From Parasulfuritortus sp036391875 (GTDB lineage: Bacteria > Pseudomonadota > Gammaproteobacteria > Burkholderiales > Thiobacillaceae): a stretch of 64,000 nucleotides of DNA. Positions 56,461 to 64,000 of this stretch are shown in pieces. The notes under the pieces are model-generated. The model had not been told where the DNA came from. It worked only from the letters and a program-made list of their open reading frames with translations, and did not search any database. Each line of letters begins with the position of its first letter. Positions within the stretch are counted from its first letter, which is position 1. The stretch is from contig DASVZA010000016.1 of assembly GCA_036391875.1 (NCBI GenBank), forward strand, positions 186,001 to 250,000, written 5' to 3'. Made by a program: the position numbers and the translations under genes.

Positions 56461-57769
56461 GCCAGCCGGGCTCGCCCGGCCCGGCCTGGAAGGCACAGTC
56501 GACGCCGATGCCGGCCATCCAGGCCGGCTGATCGGCGATCGACAGCAGCGGTAGACGCAATCGTTCGTCCGGCGGCAACCCTGCCTCGCGCAGCAGATTC
56601 TTCAGCGTCCGCCGGGGCCGGCGGCAATCGGGCTTCAGCTTCTCCCCTCCCTCTCGCCAGCCGACTACACCACCCTCGTCCGGCAGCCGGTCCGCCGCCA
56701 AGCCTTCGCCCACTGTCGGCCGGAACAGCAGCCGGCCGTGTTCGGCCAGCACCAGTTCCGGCTCGCCCCGCCAACGCCATTGGCCGCCAGCCGGCGCCGC
56801 CTCGACCCCGAGTTCGATTAGGCCGCGGTGCCGGCGCAGCACCAGTCCGCCCCAGTGCCACTTCGGCTGCCGGTCCGGCCCGGCCTGCAGCAGTTGGCTC
56901 AGCAGTTCCTCCAAATGGGCGGCGTAGGGCGCCATGCCGGTCCGCTCGCGCAACCAGTAGCGCAGCATGTTCCGGGCGCGAGCGGCGCCCAGTTCCGCCA
57001 GGACGGCGAGATCGATGCCTGTGCCGCGGGCCGCCCGGCCCAGATCCAATCGGGCCAGATCGTCCAGCAGGTCGGCGCTTTCCGCCAGCCTCGACGCGGT
57101 CGCGGCCAGCACCTCCCGGCAGGACGGGAAACGCGTCTCCAGGTCCGGCAGGGCCTTGCCGCGCAGCCAGTTGCGGCTCAGCGACCAATCGGCATTGCTT
57201 TCGTCGTCGATGTGGGCCACGCCATGGCCGAGCGCATAGCGCACCAGTTCGGCCCGGGACACGCCCAGCAACGGCCGCAGCAGACGCGCTTCGGCCAAGG
57301 CCCGGTCGTCGGCCATGGCCGCCAGGCCATGCACGCCGGCCCCGCGCAGCAGGCGCAACAGGAGGGTTTCGGCTTGGTCGTCGGCGTGGTGGGCGACCAG
57401 GATGAAGTCGGCCGGCCGGCCGGCGAATACGTCATAACGGGCCTCGCGTGCCGCCGCCTCCAGGCCTTGGCCGTCGGTCACGACCGCGACCCGATGGATC
57501 TCGATGGGCACGCCGTACCGTTCGCACGTCGTTCGGCAAAACTCCGCCCAGTCGTCGGCATGGGGCGACAAGCCGTGATGGACGTGCACCGCATCCAGCC
57601 TGAAGCCCAAGGACTGGCGCAGGCCGACGAGCAGATGGAGCAGGACGGAGGAATCCAGGCCGCCGGAATAGCCCAGGCAGAGCCGGGCGCCGGGGAACAG
57701 ACGGGGAGCGAGAAAAGCCCGGAGCCGACCGGAAAGGTCAGCGGGCCCGGGTTTCCTTGTACTTGCCAT
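56423..57769 (-). CDS. tilS: tRNA(Ile)-lysidine synthetase
   Basis: 448 aa. The PP-loop SGGLDSSVLLHLL (SGGxDS, about 35-40) and HHGLSPHADDW are typical N-type ATPase motifs. It converts C34 of tRNA-Ile(CAU) to lysidine. The start at 57769 lies 32 bp inside the end of accA, and the 3' end overlaps the convergent SPOR gene. Confidence 0.93.
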   Translation of the reverse strand: MASTRKPGPADLSGRLRAFLAPRLFPGARLCLGYSGGLDSSVLLHLLVGLRQSLGFRLDAVHVHHGLSPHADDWAEFCRTTCERYGVPIEIHRVAVVTDGQGLEAAAREARYDVFAGRPADFILVAHHADDQAETLLLRLLRGAGVHGLAAMADDRALAEARLLRPLLGVSRAELVRYALGHGVAHIDDESNADWSLSRNWLRGKALPDLETRFPSCREVLAATASRLAESADLLDDLARLDLGRAARGTGIDLAVLAELGAARARNMLRYWLRERTGMAPYAAHLEELLSQLLQAGPDRQPKWHWGGLVLRRHRGLIELGVEAAPAGGQWRWRGEPELVLAEHGRLLFRPTVGEGLAADRLPDEGGVVGWREGGEKLKPDCRRPRRTLKNLLREAGLPPDERLRLPLLSIADQPAWMAGIGVDCAFQAGPGEPGWLISWLPAGRSDP

Positions 57770-58727
57770 AGCCCATCAGGCGGGCGTAACGGGCATTGAG
57801 CAGGGCATCCAGAGGCTGCTCGCGCAGGTCGGACAGGGCCGCGACCAGCGCATCGCGCATGTTTTCCATCATGGCGTCCGGGTCGCGGTGGGCACCACCC
57901 AGGGGCTCGCTGACGATCTTGTCGACCAGGCCGAGCGACTTGAGGCGCGGCGCGGTGATGCCCAGGCTTTCCGCCGCCAGCGGCGCCTGCTCGGCGCTCT
58001 TCCAGAGGATGGAGGCGCAGCCCTCGGGCGAGATGACCGAATAGGTCGAATACTGCAGCATCATCACCACGTCGCCGACCCCGATGGCCAGTGCGCCGCC
58101 CGAACCGCCTTCGCCGATCACCGTGCAGATCACCGGCGTCTTCAACTCGGCCATGGCGTACAGATTGCGGGCGATGGCCTCGGACTGGCCGCGCTCTTCG
58201 GCACCGATGCCGGGATAAGCGCCCGGGGTGTCGATGAAGGTCATCACCGGCAACTGGAACTTCTCGGCCATACGCATGAGGCGCAGTGCCTTGCGATAGC
58301 CCTCGGGCCGCGGCATGCCGAAATTGCGGTACTGGCGCTCCTTGGTGTCGCGGCCTTTCTGATGGCCGATCACCACCACCGGCTCGCCGTGGAAACGGGC
58401 CAAGCCGCAGACGATGGCGGCATCGTCGGCATAGGCCCGGTCGCCGTGCAGTTCCTCGAAATCGGTGAACAGGGCGCTGATGTAATCCAGGGTGTAGGGC
58501 CGCTGGGGATGGCGCGCCACCTGGGAAATCTGCCAGGCGCCGAGCTTGGCGTAGATGTCCTTGGTCAGCGCGGCGCTCTTTTTCCGGAGCCGGGTGATTT
58601 CCGGCGTCAGGTCGACGGCGGTCGCTTCACCCTCGCCCTCCTTCTCTTCCGAAACTTCCAGCAGACTTTCGATCTTGGCTTCAAGTTCGGCGATGGGCTG
58701 TTCGAATTCCAGGAAAGTGGTCTTCAT
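57738..58727 (-). CDS. accA: Acetyl-CoA carboxylase carboxyltransferase subunit alpha
   Basis: 329 aa. Transfers carboxyl from biotin to acetyl-CoA for fatty-acid synthesis, with AccD. LEFEQPIAELEAKIE, PAYPGIGAEERGQSEAIA and VIGEGGSGGALAIGVGD are conserved. ATG 58727 (MKTTFLEFEQ) is the family start. Followed by tilS, the usual betaproteobacterial order. Confidence 0.97.
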   Translation of the reverse strand: MKTTFLEFEQPIAELEAKIESLLEVSEEKEGEGEATAVDLTPEITRLRKKSAALTKDIYAKLGAWQISQVARHPQRPYTLDYISALFTDFEELHGDRAYADDAAIVCGLARFHGEPVVVIGHQKGRDTKERQYRNFGMPRPEGYRKALRLMRMAEKFQLPVMTFIDTPGAYPGIGAEERGQSEAIARNLYAMAELKTPVICTVIGEGGSGGALAIGVGDVVMMLQYSTYSVISPEGCASILWKSAEQAPLAAESLGITAPRLKSLGLVDKIVSEPLGGAHRDPDAMMENMRDALVAALSDLREQPLDALLNARYARLMGYGKYKETRAR

Positions 58728-58777
58728 CGAGCTAAATCCACATTGACGAGGGGGCGCATTGTACTCCGCCCGCTCGA

Positions 58778-59269
58778 TCAATGGTGATGATGATGGCCGT
58801 CCGGCCCGTGCACGTGGCCGTGGGCGATTTCTTCCGGAATCGCCGCCCGGACGCCTTCCACCCGGCACTGCACCCGCAGGGAATGACCCGCCAGGGTATG
58901 GTTGCCGTCCACCACCACCTTGCCGTCCGCCACGTCGGTGACGGTGTAGAGCAGATGGTGATGGCCGTCTTCGCTGACGCCCTCGAATTGCATGCCGATT
59001 TCCACGCCGGGCGGGAACTGGTCGAGATCCTCGACCCGCACCAGTTCGGCATCGTAGTCACCGAAAGCGTCGTCCGGCTCCAGCACGACATCGGCTTCGG
59101 CGCCGGCCTCCTTGCCCTCCAGCGCAGCTTCCAGCTTCGGGAAAATGCCGTCGTAGCCACCATGCAGATAGGCGGCCGGTTGCTCGGCCGTCGCCTCCTC
59201 CAGCAATTCACCCTGCAAAGTGGTGAGCCGGTAGGAAATCGTGACCACGGTATCCTTGGCAATAAGCAT
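58778..59269 (-). CDS. slyD: FKBP-type peptidyl-prolyl isomerase SlyD
   Basis: 163 aa. FKBP core (AYLHGGYDGIFPKLEAALEG), insert-in-flap domain (DGNHTLAGHSL, about 120) and a His-rich metal-binding tail (HGHVHGPDGHHHHH). Chaperone and nickel-handling protein. Its ATG directly follows the TGA of the peroxiredoxin gene. Confidence 0.95.
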   Translation of the reverse strand: MLIAKDTVVTISYRLTTLQGELLEEATAEQPAAYLHGGYDGIFPKLEAALEGKEAGAEADVVLEPDDAFGDYDAELVRVEDLDQFPPGVEIGMQFEGVSEDGHHHLLYTVTDVADGKVVVDGNHTLAGHSLRVQCRVEGVRAAIPEEIAHGHVHGPDGHHHHH

Positions 59270-59734
59270 TCAAAGCCCCTTGATAAGTTGCAGAATTTCA
59301 GCCGCGTGGCCTTTGGCGGTAACGCCGTAACGCGCATCGCGGATCACACCCTTGCGGTCGATGACGAAGGTGGAACGCTGCACGGTATCGCGCATGACGC
59401 CATCCACCTCTTTACGAGCCGTCACGCCGTAGGCCTTGCAGGCCTCCATATCCTTGTCGGCCAGCAGGCGGACACTGATGCCGTGCTTGTCGCGGAATAC
59501 GCCATGACTGATGCAGTCGTCGCGCGACACGCCCAATACGGTCCACCCCAGTTTGGCGAACTCCGCTTCCAGATCGCTGAACTCGATGGCTTCGGCGGTG
59601 CAGCCGGGCGTATTATCCCGGACATAGAAGTACAGCACCACGTTTTGTTCATTCCTGTAATCCGAAAGCCGAACAATCTCCATGTCAGCATCCGGCAACT
59701 CGAAATCCGGCGCATGATCGCCCGGTTTCAGCAT
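59270..59734 (-). CDS. bcp: Bcp/PrxQ-type peroxiredoxin
   Basis: 154 aa thiol peroxidase. The peroxidatic Cys is in NTPGCTAEA. The usual resolving Cys five residues later is replaced by Ile, so it is probably a 1-Cys type, or uses the Cys in SRDDCI. ATG 59734 has GAGGT 4 nt upstream. Divergent from the cupin gene at 59786. Confidence 0.9.
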   Translation of the reverse strand: MLKPGDHAPDFELPDADMEIVRLSDYRNEQNVVLYFYVRDNTPGCTAEAIEFSDLEAEFAKLGWTVLGVSRDDCISHGVFRDKHGISVRLLADKDMEACKAYGVTARKEVDGVMRDTVQRSTFVIDRKGVIRDARYGVTAKGHAAEILQLIKGL

Positions 59735-59785
59735 ATCGACCTCATACCATTGAGTGGGACACCAGCAAATTATACGAGCCGAGTC

Positions 59786-60949
59786 ATGACAAAAAGCAAT
59801 CGCCGCGCAAAGACATTTTCCGTACCCGAATTGAAGACCTTGCTGGGCGGCATCACACCGCGCCGGTTCTTCGCGGAATACTGGCAGAAGAAACCTTTGC
59901 TGGTACGTCAGGCCGTGCCGAACCTGGACCGGGTGCTGGACGGCCCGGGCCTGATCGAACTCGCCTGCCAGGACGACGCGGAAAGCCGCCTGGTCCGCCC
60001 GGTGCGCGGCAACTGGCAACGGGAAATCGGCCCGTTCGAGCCGGAGCGTCTGGCGCGCCTGCCGAAACGCAACTGGAGCCTGCTGGTCTCCGGCGTGAAC
60101 ATGCTGGTCCCGGAAGGCGACGCCCTGCTCAATGCCTTCAACTTCGCCCCCTACGCCCGGCTCGACGACCTCATGGTCAGCCTGGCGCCCACTGGCGGCG
60201 GAGTCGGCCCCCATTTCGACTCCTATGACGTGTTCCTGATCCAGGGTTCGGGCCGGCGCCGCTGGGAAATCAGCGGCCAGGACGACCTGGAACTGGTCGA
60301 GGACTGCGCCTTGCGCATTCTCAAGCGATTCCGGGTCGACCAGTCCTGGGAACTGGAAGCCGGCGACATGCTCTACCTGCCACCCAAGTACGCCCACAAC
60401 GGTGTGGCCTTGAGCGACGACTGCATGACCTGGTCGATCGGTTTCCGCGCACCGAGCGCACAGGAAATGGCGACCGAATTCCTGGTCTACCTGCAGGACA
60501 ACATCTGCATGGACGGCTTCTACGCCGACCCCGACCTGGGCCACTCGGCCCACCCCGGCCGGATCCCCACTATCATGGCCAACCGCCTGAAGGAGATGAT
60601 CCGGAGCATCCGCTGGACCGACCGCGATATGGAGGATTTCATCGGCCGCTACCTGAGCGACCCCAAACCCAACATATTCTTCGATCCGCCTGTCCGCCCG
60701 ATCGGTTACGCCCGTTTCCACAAACTGGCCTGCGAGCGCGGGGTGGCACTCGATGCCCGCTCGCGCATGCTTTACCTGGGCCGGGCCTTTTTCATGAACG
60801 GGGAAAGACTGGAGGTCGAGCGAGCCATTCAGGTCCTGCTACAGCATTTGGCCGATCGCCGTTACTTGCCGGCCACCGATCTCGATGAGGTATTCACCAG
60901 CCTGTTGTATGAATGGTACAGAGCCGGCTATCTCTGGCCAAAAAAATAA
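59786..60949 (+). CDS. Cupin-fold 2-oxoglutarate oxygenase, ribosomal-protein hydroxylase RoxA/YcfD-like
   Basis: 387 aa. FFAEYWQKKPLLVRQ at the start and PHFDSYDVFLIQGSG (HxD iron ligands) with the distal His in PPKYAHNGVA fit the JmjC-type YcfD family, which hydroxylates an arginine of ribosomal protein L16. The C-terminal winged-helix-like part (about 280-387) is present. ATG 59786 is used; the frame is open for 1 kb upstream, antisense to other genes. Confidence 0.92.
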   Translation: MTKSNRRAKTFSVPELKTLLGGITPRRFFAEYWQKKPLLVRQAVPNLDRVLDGPGLIELACQDDAESRLVRPVRGNWQREIGPFEPERLARLPKRNWSLLVSGVNMLVPEGDALLNAFNFAPYARLDDLMVSLAPTGGGVGPHFDSYDVFLIQGSGRRRWEISGQDDLELVEDCALRILKRFRVDQSWELEAGDMLYLPPKYAHNGVALSDDCMTWSIGFRAPSAQEMATEFLVYLQDNICMDGFYADPDLGHSAHPGRIPTIMANRLKEMIRSIRWTDRDMEDFIGRYLSDPKPNIFFDPPVRPIGYARFHKLACERGVALDARSRMLYLGRAFFMNGERLEVERAIQVLLQHLADRRYLPATDLDEVFTSLLYEWYRAGYLWPKK

Positions 60950-61065
60950 CACAATGATTTTTATGAAAAAACCATATCGAACAAGCATCTGGAAATACAA
61001 AAATGGCAATATGCGGCTCAATAAACAGGAAAAAACTGTCGGCCACTAGCATTAGCCGGGCTTTT
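60950..61065. other. AT-rich intergenic region before the small lipoprotein
   Basis: Markedly AT-rich stretch after roxA with no open frame or clear hairpin; it leads into an extended -10 promoter at 61066. Confidence 0.4.
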
Positions 61066-61074
61066 TGCTAAAAT
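61066..61074 (+). promoter_or_regulatory. Extended -10 promoter of the small lipoprotein gene
   Basis: TGCTAAAAT matches TGnTATAAT with one change, about 90 nt upstream of the lipoprotein start. No -35 is needed for extended -10 promoters and none is obvious. Confidence 0.5.
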
Positions 61075-61162
61075 TTTGCTCGCGTTGGTTCTTAGGAAGG
61101 CACTGCCTCCTGGCAACTGCGTAAGAACTTCGTTGATCAACTTACGTTTAAGGAAACTTCAA

Positions 61163-61405
61163 ATGAAATATTCCGTCCTGCTCGCCGCCCTCCTGGCCCT
61201 GGGTCTGTCCGCTTGTGGCAAGAAAGAAGAAGCTGCTGCCCCCGCTCCGGCTCCCGAAGCCGCTGCTCCCGCCCCCGCCGCTCCTGAAGCTGCTCCGGCT
61301 CCCGCTCCCGCCGCTCCTGACGCTGCCGCTCCGGCTGCTCCCGCTGGCGACGCCGCTGCTCCGGCCCCGGCTGCTCCCGACGCTGCTGCCCCCGCCAAGC
61401 AATAA
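61163..61405 (+). CDS. Small Ala/Pro-rich lipoprotein
   Basis: 80 aa. Lipoprotein signal peptide (MKYSVLLAALLALGLSAC) with lipobox LSAC and GKKEE after the Cys (no Asp at +2, so outer-membrane sorting is expected). The rest is almost only Ala, Pro, Glu and Asp in short repeats (APAPAPEAAAPAP). AGGA ribosome site. Followed by a strong terminator. Function unknown; possibly a periplasmic spacer. Confidence 0.8.
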   Translation: MKYSVLLAALLALGLSACGKKEEAAAPAPAPEAAAPAPAAPEAAPAPAPAAPDAAAPAAPAGDAAAPAPAAPDAAAPAKQ

Positions 61406-61419
61406 TTCATTGCTCGCGC

Positions 61420-61449
61420 AAAAAAGCCAGCCTTCGGGCTGGCTTTTTT
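61420..61449. terminator. Bidirectional terminator, lipoprotein gene and aminotransferase
   Basis: Perfect 13-bp stem (AAAAAAGCCAGCC / GGCTGGCTTTTTT) with TTCG tetraloop and T6 on both strands. The aminotransferase stop codon (61448-61450) lies at its edge. Confidence 0.93.
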
Positions 61450-62629
61450 ATTGCCCGAGGAAACGGGCGATCCGCGTCACCGCCTCCTCTATCCTGGCTT
61501 CATCGGTCGTATAGGCGAACCGCACGTAGCGGCCGGCTGCCGAGTGGCCGAAATCCGTGCCCGGCGTAATGGCAACCCCAGCCTGCTGCAACAGGTCTGC
61601 CGCAAGAACCTCCGAATCCACCGCCAAACCGCCGATGTCGGCATAGACATAAAAAGCCCCTTGCGGCCTGACCGGCACGGCAATACCGAGGCTCTCCAAG
61701 GCCGGCACCAGCACATCGCGCCGACGACGCAATTCAGCCTTGCAGCGCTCCAAGACCAGGCGCGTTTCCCCCGAGAATGCAGCAAGTGCGGCATGCTGGG
61801 CCGGCGTCGAAGCCGCCAGGAAGACGTTCTGGGCCAAGCGGTCGATGGCGGGCATCAACGCTTCCGGCACGACCAGCCAGCCCAGGCGCCAGCCGGTCAT
61901 CAGCCAGTATTTGGAGAAACTGTTTAGTACGACGACGTCTTCGCCCAGGCTCGCGGCGGTCGGCGGCGAGGCTTCATACACCAATTCGTGGTAGATCTCG
62001 TCGACGATCAGCCAGCCGCCCCGCTCGCGCACGAAAGCGTGAATGGCCTTCAACTCGCCATGGGCGATCAAGGTACCGGTGGGATTGGCCGGGTTGGCGA
62101 TCAATACGCCTTTGGTGCGTTCCGTCCAATGCCGGCGCACGATCTCGGCCGTCAACTGGAACCCCGTTTCGGGACCGACCGGAATGCCGATGCCTGTGGC
62201 CTCCACCAACCGGGCGAAATGACGGTTGCATGGATAGCCGGGGTCCGCCAGCAGGACTTCGTCGCCCGGGTCGAACAAGGCGGCCATCACCAACAGCAGG
62301 GCACCCGAGGCGCCTGGAGTGACGGCTACCCGAGCAGATGGCAGGGCCACGCCGTGGCGATCGGCGTAATAGCCGGCAATCGCCTCGCGCAACGCCGGCA
62401 GACCGAGCGATGGGGTATAGCGGGTCTGGCCGTCGCGCAACGCCCGGACCCCGGCCTCGATGATGGTCGGCGGTGTGGGGAAGTCGGGCTCGCCGACCTC
62501 CAGATGAATGACGTCCCGGCCGGCGGCCTGCATGGCCTGGGCCTGGGCCAGGATATCCATGACCCGGAACGGTTCGATATCGGCGAGGCGGAGCGCGGTG
62601 GGCATCCTGTGGTCAGGCTTCGGTGGCAT
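61448..62629 (-). CDS. Class I/II pyridoxal-phosphate aminotransferase
   Basis: 393 aa fold-type I aminotransferase (AspC/AlaA-like). EVGEPDFPTP, NPANPTGTL, DEIYHELVY and the Schiff-base lysine in NSFSKYWLMTGWRLGW are intact. Substrate cannot be set from sequence. The start may be ATG 62605. Confidence 0.88.
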   Translation of the reverse strand: MPPKPDHRMPTALRLADIEPFRVMDILAQAQAMQAAGRDVIHLEVGEPDFPTPPTIIEAGVRALRDGQTRYTPSLGLPALREAIAGYYADRHGVALPSARVAVTPGASGALLLVMAALFDPGDEVLLADPGYPCNRHFARLVEATGIGIPVGPETGFQLTAEIVRRHWTERTKGVLIANPANPTGTLIAHGELKAIHAFVRERGGWLIVDEIYHELVYEASPPTAASLGEDVVVLNSFSKYWLMTGWRLGWLVVPEALMPAIDRLAQNVFLAASTPAQHAALAAFSGETRLVLERCKAELRRRRDVLVPALESLGIAVPVRPQGAFYVYADIGGLAVDSEVLAADLLQQAGVAITPGTDFGHSAAGRYVRFAYTTDEARIEEAVTRIARFLGQ

Positions 62630-62768
62630 GTCGATCGATCCTCACAAACCGGCCAGGCAACCGGACCGGTTCCATGCGGGCGCCACATCCGAAGCGCCCT
62701 CATCAGCGCATGCGGGAACAGCGTGGCTGGAAACGACGTCCCGGCAACGCATTGCCGGGCCGGCCGGA

Positions 62769-63155
62769 TCAGGCCGGCAGGTGCTTGTCGATGAATTCGC
62801 GGATGAAATGTTCGGGCTTGGCGCCATGGAAGCGGTCCACCATCTCGCCGCCGACGAACAGCAGCACGGTCGGGAAGCCGCGTGCGCCGTAGCGGCCGGC
62901 GATCTTCATGTTGTCCTCCTCGTCCACCTCCACCTTGGCCAGCACCACCTTGCCGGCGTATTCCGGGATCACCTTGGCCAGCACCGGCGAGAGGAAATGG
63001 CAGGGACCGCACCAGTCTGCCCATAGATCGACCAGGACGATCCGGCTATGCGAAGCCTCGACCACGTCGATTTCGAAGTGGTGAAGATCGGTATCGAAGA
63101 TCGCCTCTTTCGCCACGTTGGCGTCGTGGGCCGGGTCATGCAACTGGAAAGTCAT
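62769..63155 (-). CDS. Thioredoxin-family protein
   Basis: 128 aa with active site WCGPC (about 49-53), cis-Pro in GFPTVLLF and a short N-terminal extension. Cytoplasmic dithiol reductant. The start overlaps the mtfA end by 20 nt. Confidence 0.9.
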   Translation of the reverse strand: MTFQLHDPAHDANVAKEAIFDTDLHHFEIDVVEASHSRIVLVDLWADWCGPCHFLSPVLAKVIPEYAGKVVLAKVEVDEEDNMKIAGRYGARGFPTVLLFVGGEMVDRFHGAKPEHFIREFIDKHLPA

Positions 63156-63918
63156 TGATTCGCTCCAATCTTGCCAATGGGTCCTGTTTGTAGAAACGCA
63201 TCAGCAGTTCATACACCGCCGGATACTCGTCGTGCAAGACATCCGGCATCTCGAAGAAGGCCTCCGACAGCACCGCGAAGAACTCGGCTGGGCTTTCCGA
63301 GGCGTACGGGTCGATGACCGTCTCCTCGCCGCGGTCGACGCGCCTGCAGAAATGGTCGTAGGCCCGCTCGAACACCCTGCCCCACTCGTCGGCCTTGAGG
63401 CCGGAATGCAGGGCCGGCAGGCCGTCCACCGCACCGTTCTTCATGTCCAGCTTGTGGGCGAACTCGTGGATCACCACGTTGTAGCCCTCGCCGCCGCCCG
63501 AATGCAGCACGTCGTCCCAGGACAGCACCAGCGGACCGCCTTCCCAGGCCTCGCCGCTCAAGGGCTGGCGCACCCGATGGACGACGCCGAAGTCGTCGAC
63601 GACCTCGCGTTCCGGCACGAACTCGGCCGGATAGACCACGACCTCGTTCCAGCCCCGATACCACGAATAGCCGATGTTCAGCACCGGCAGGACCGCGAAC
63701 GCGGCGATGCGGGTCGCCATCGCCGCATCGACGGCATGGCCGGCGGCGCCCGAGAAATGCTTGTCGGCGATCAGCTCGCCCGCCAGTTCCCGAAGCCGCT
63801 CAGCCTCGTCCGCGGCCAGGCCGTCGAACACCGGCAGCGACAGCGCTTCGGTCCAGGCGGCCGGATCGAGTTCCAATGGCGCCTTGCGGCCGAACAGGGA
63901 TTTCAGGAAGCCGGCCAT
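63136..63918 (-). CDS. mtfA: Zinc-dependent peptidase MtfA (Mlc titration factor A family)
   Basis: 260 aa. The gluzincin motif HEFAHKLD (about 153-160) supplies zinc ligands; a downstream Glu lies in ESPAEFFAVLSEAFFE. MtfA binds the repressor Mlc in Escherichia coli and is an aminopeptidase. Confidence 0.92.
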   Translation of the reverse strand: MAGFLKSLFGRKAPLELDPAAWTEALSLPVFDGLAADEAERLRELAGELIADKHFSGAAGHAVDAAMATRIAAFAVLPVLNIGYSWYRGWNEVVVYPAEFVPEREVVDDFGVVHRVRQPLSGEAWEGGPLVLSWDDVLHSGGGEGYNVVIHEFAHKLDMKNGAVDGLPALHSGLKADEWGRVFERAYDHFCRRVDRGEETVIDPYASESPAEFFAVLSEAFFEMPDVLHDEYPAVYELLMRFYKQDPLARLERINDFPVA

Positions 63919-63950
63919 CCCTGTCCTCGACCTTGCGGGAGAATTCCGCC

Positions 63951-64000
63951 TCAGCCCTCGCGCGTTGCCCGCCGACGATCGTGCTCTTTCAGGTGGCGCT
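63951..64000 (-). CDS. Possible C-terminal end of a gene cut by the window edge
   Basis: On the minus strand an open frame enters from the right edge and ends at a TGA (63951-63953), encoding a basic tail (RHLKEHDRRRATREG). The position, 32 bp upstream of mtfA on the same strand, fits an operon partner. Identity unknown. Confidence 0.35.
   Translation of the reverse strand, partial: RHLKEHDRRRATREG

Noticed and set aside
58781..59785. N-terminal extension of the RoxA-like gene giving 722 codons
   Set aside because: The extension is antisense to slyD and bcp; the family start is at 59786.

Overview
The window is visibly GC-rich chromosomal DNA. The housekeeping gene order (hfq-hflX-hflK-hflC-DUF2065-hisZ-purA; ndk-rlmN-pilW-rodZ-ispG-hisS-yfgM-bamB-der; rnr-rlmB-hpt-mtnP; map-glnD) points to a flagellated betaproteobacterium, possibly in the Nitrosomonadales/Thiobacillaceae neighbourhood. 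The lineage is inference from gene content. No rRNA, CRISPR array, transposase, integrase or prophage gene was seen.

Layout. 1-7968: metG, a TMEM175-type channel, a methyltransferase with a SlyD-like insert, acyP, map, glnD. 7988-11528: late flagellar genes on the minus strand (TPR protein, FlhB C-domain paralogue, fliK behind a near-consensus sigma-28 promoter, DUF2802). 11544-33161: a long, almost continuous minus-strand run of surface or flagellin glycan genes. It holds a 1533-aa multi-domain glycosyltransferase, three methyltransferases, a CgeB-like glycosyltransferase, two radical SAM enzymes (one with a B12-binding fold), two SDR-fold enzymes, a HAD phosphatase, a Nudix hydrolase, an acetolactate-synthase-like TPP enzyme and a NeuB-cupin fusion. 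33411-35384: flaF, flbT and flagellin. These resemble alphaproteobacterial proteins, and the flagellin has a clear sigma-28 promoter and a hairpin leader. 35514-40019: rnr-rlmB-hpt-mtnP operon with a 134-bp insertion/duplication at the rnr-rlmB junction. 40093-40179: tRNA-Leu(CAG). 40226-63918: housekeeping operons ending with an aminotransferase, a thioredoxin and mtfA.

How it fits together. The glycan genes lie between two sets of flagellar genes that have FliA-type promoters. The set looks able to build an unusual sugar (NeuB-type aldol condensation, TPP-dependent C-C chemistry, radical SAM chemistry, C-methylation) and transfer it, most likely to flagellin. The best candidate for an undescribed system is this island together with the FlbT/FlaF/flagellin module. 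No CMP-sugar synthetase (NeuA/PseF type) is present, so the NeuB-like enzyme may make a non-sialic product or depend on a gene elsewhere. All functions are deduced from motifs; no searches were run.
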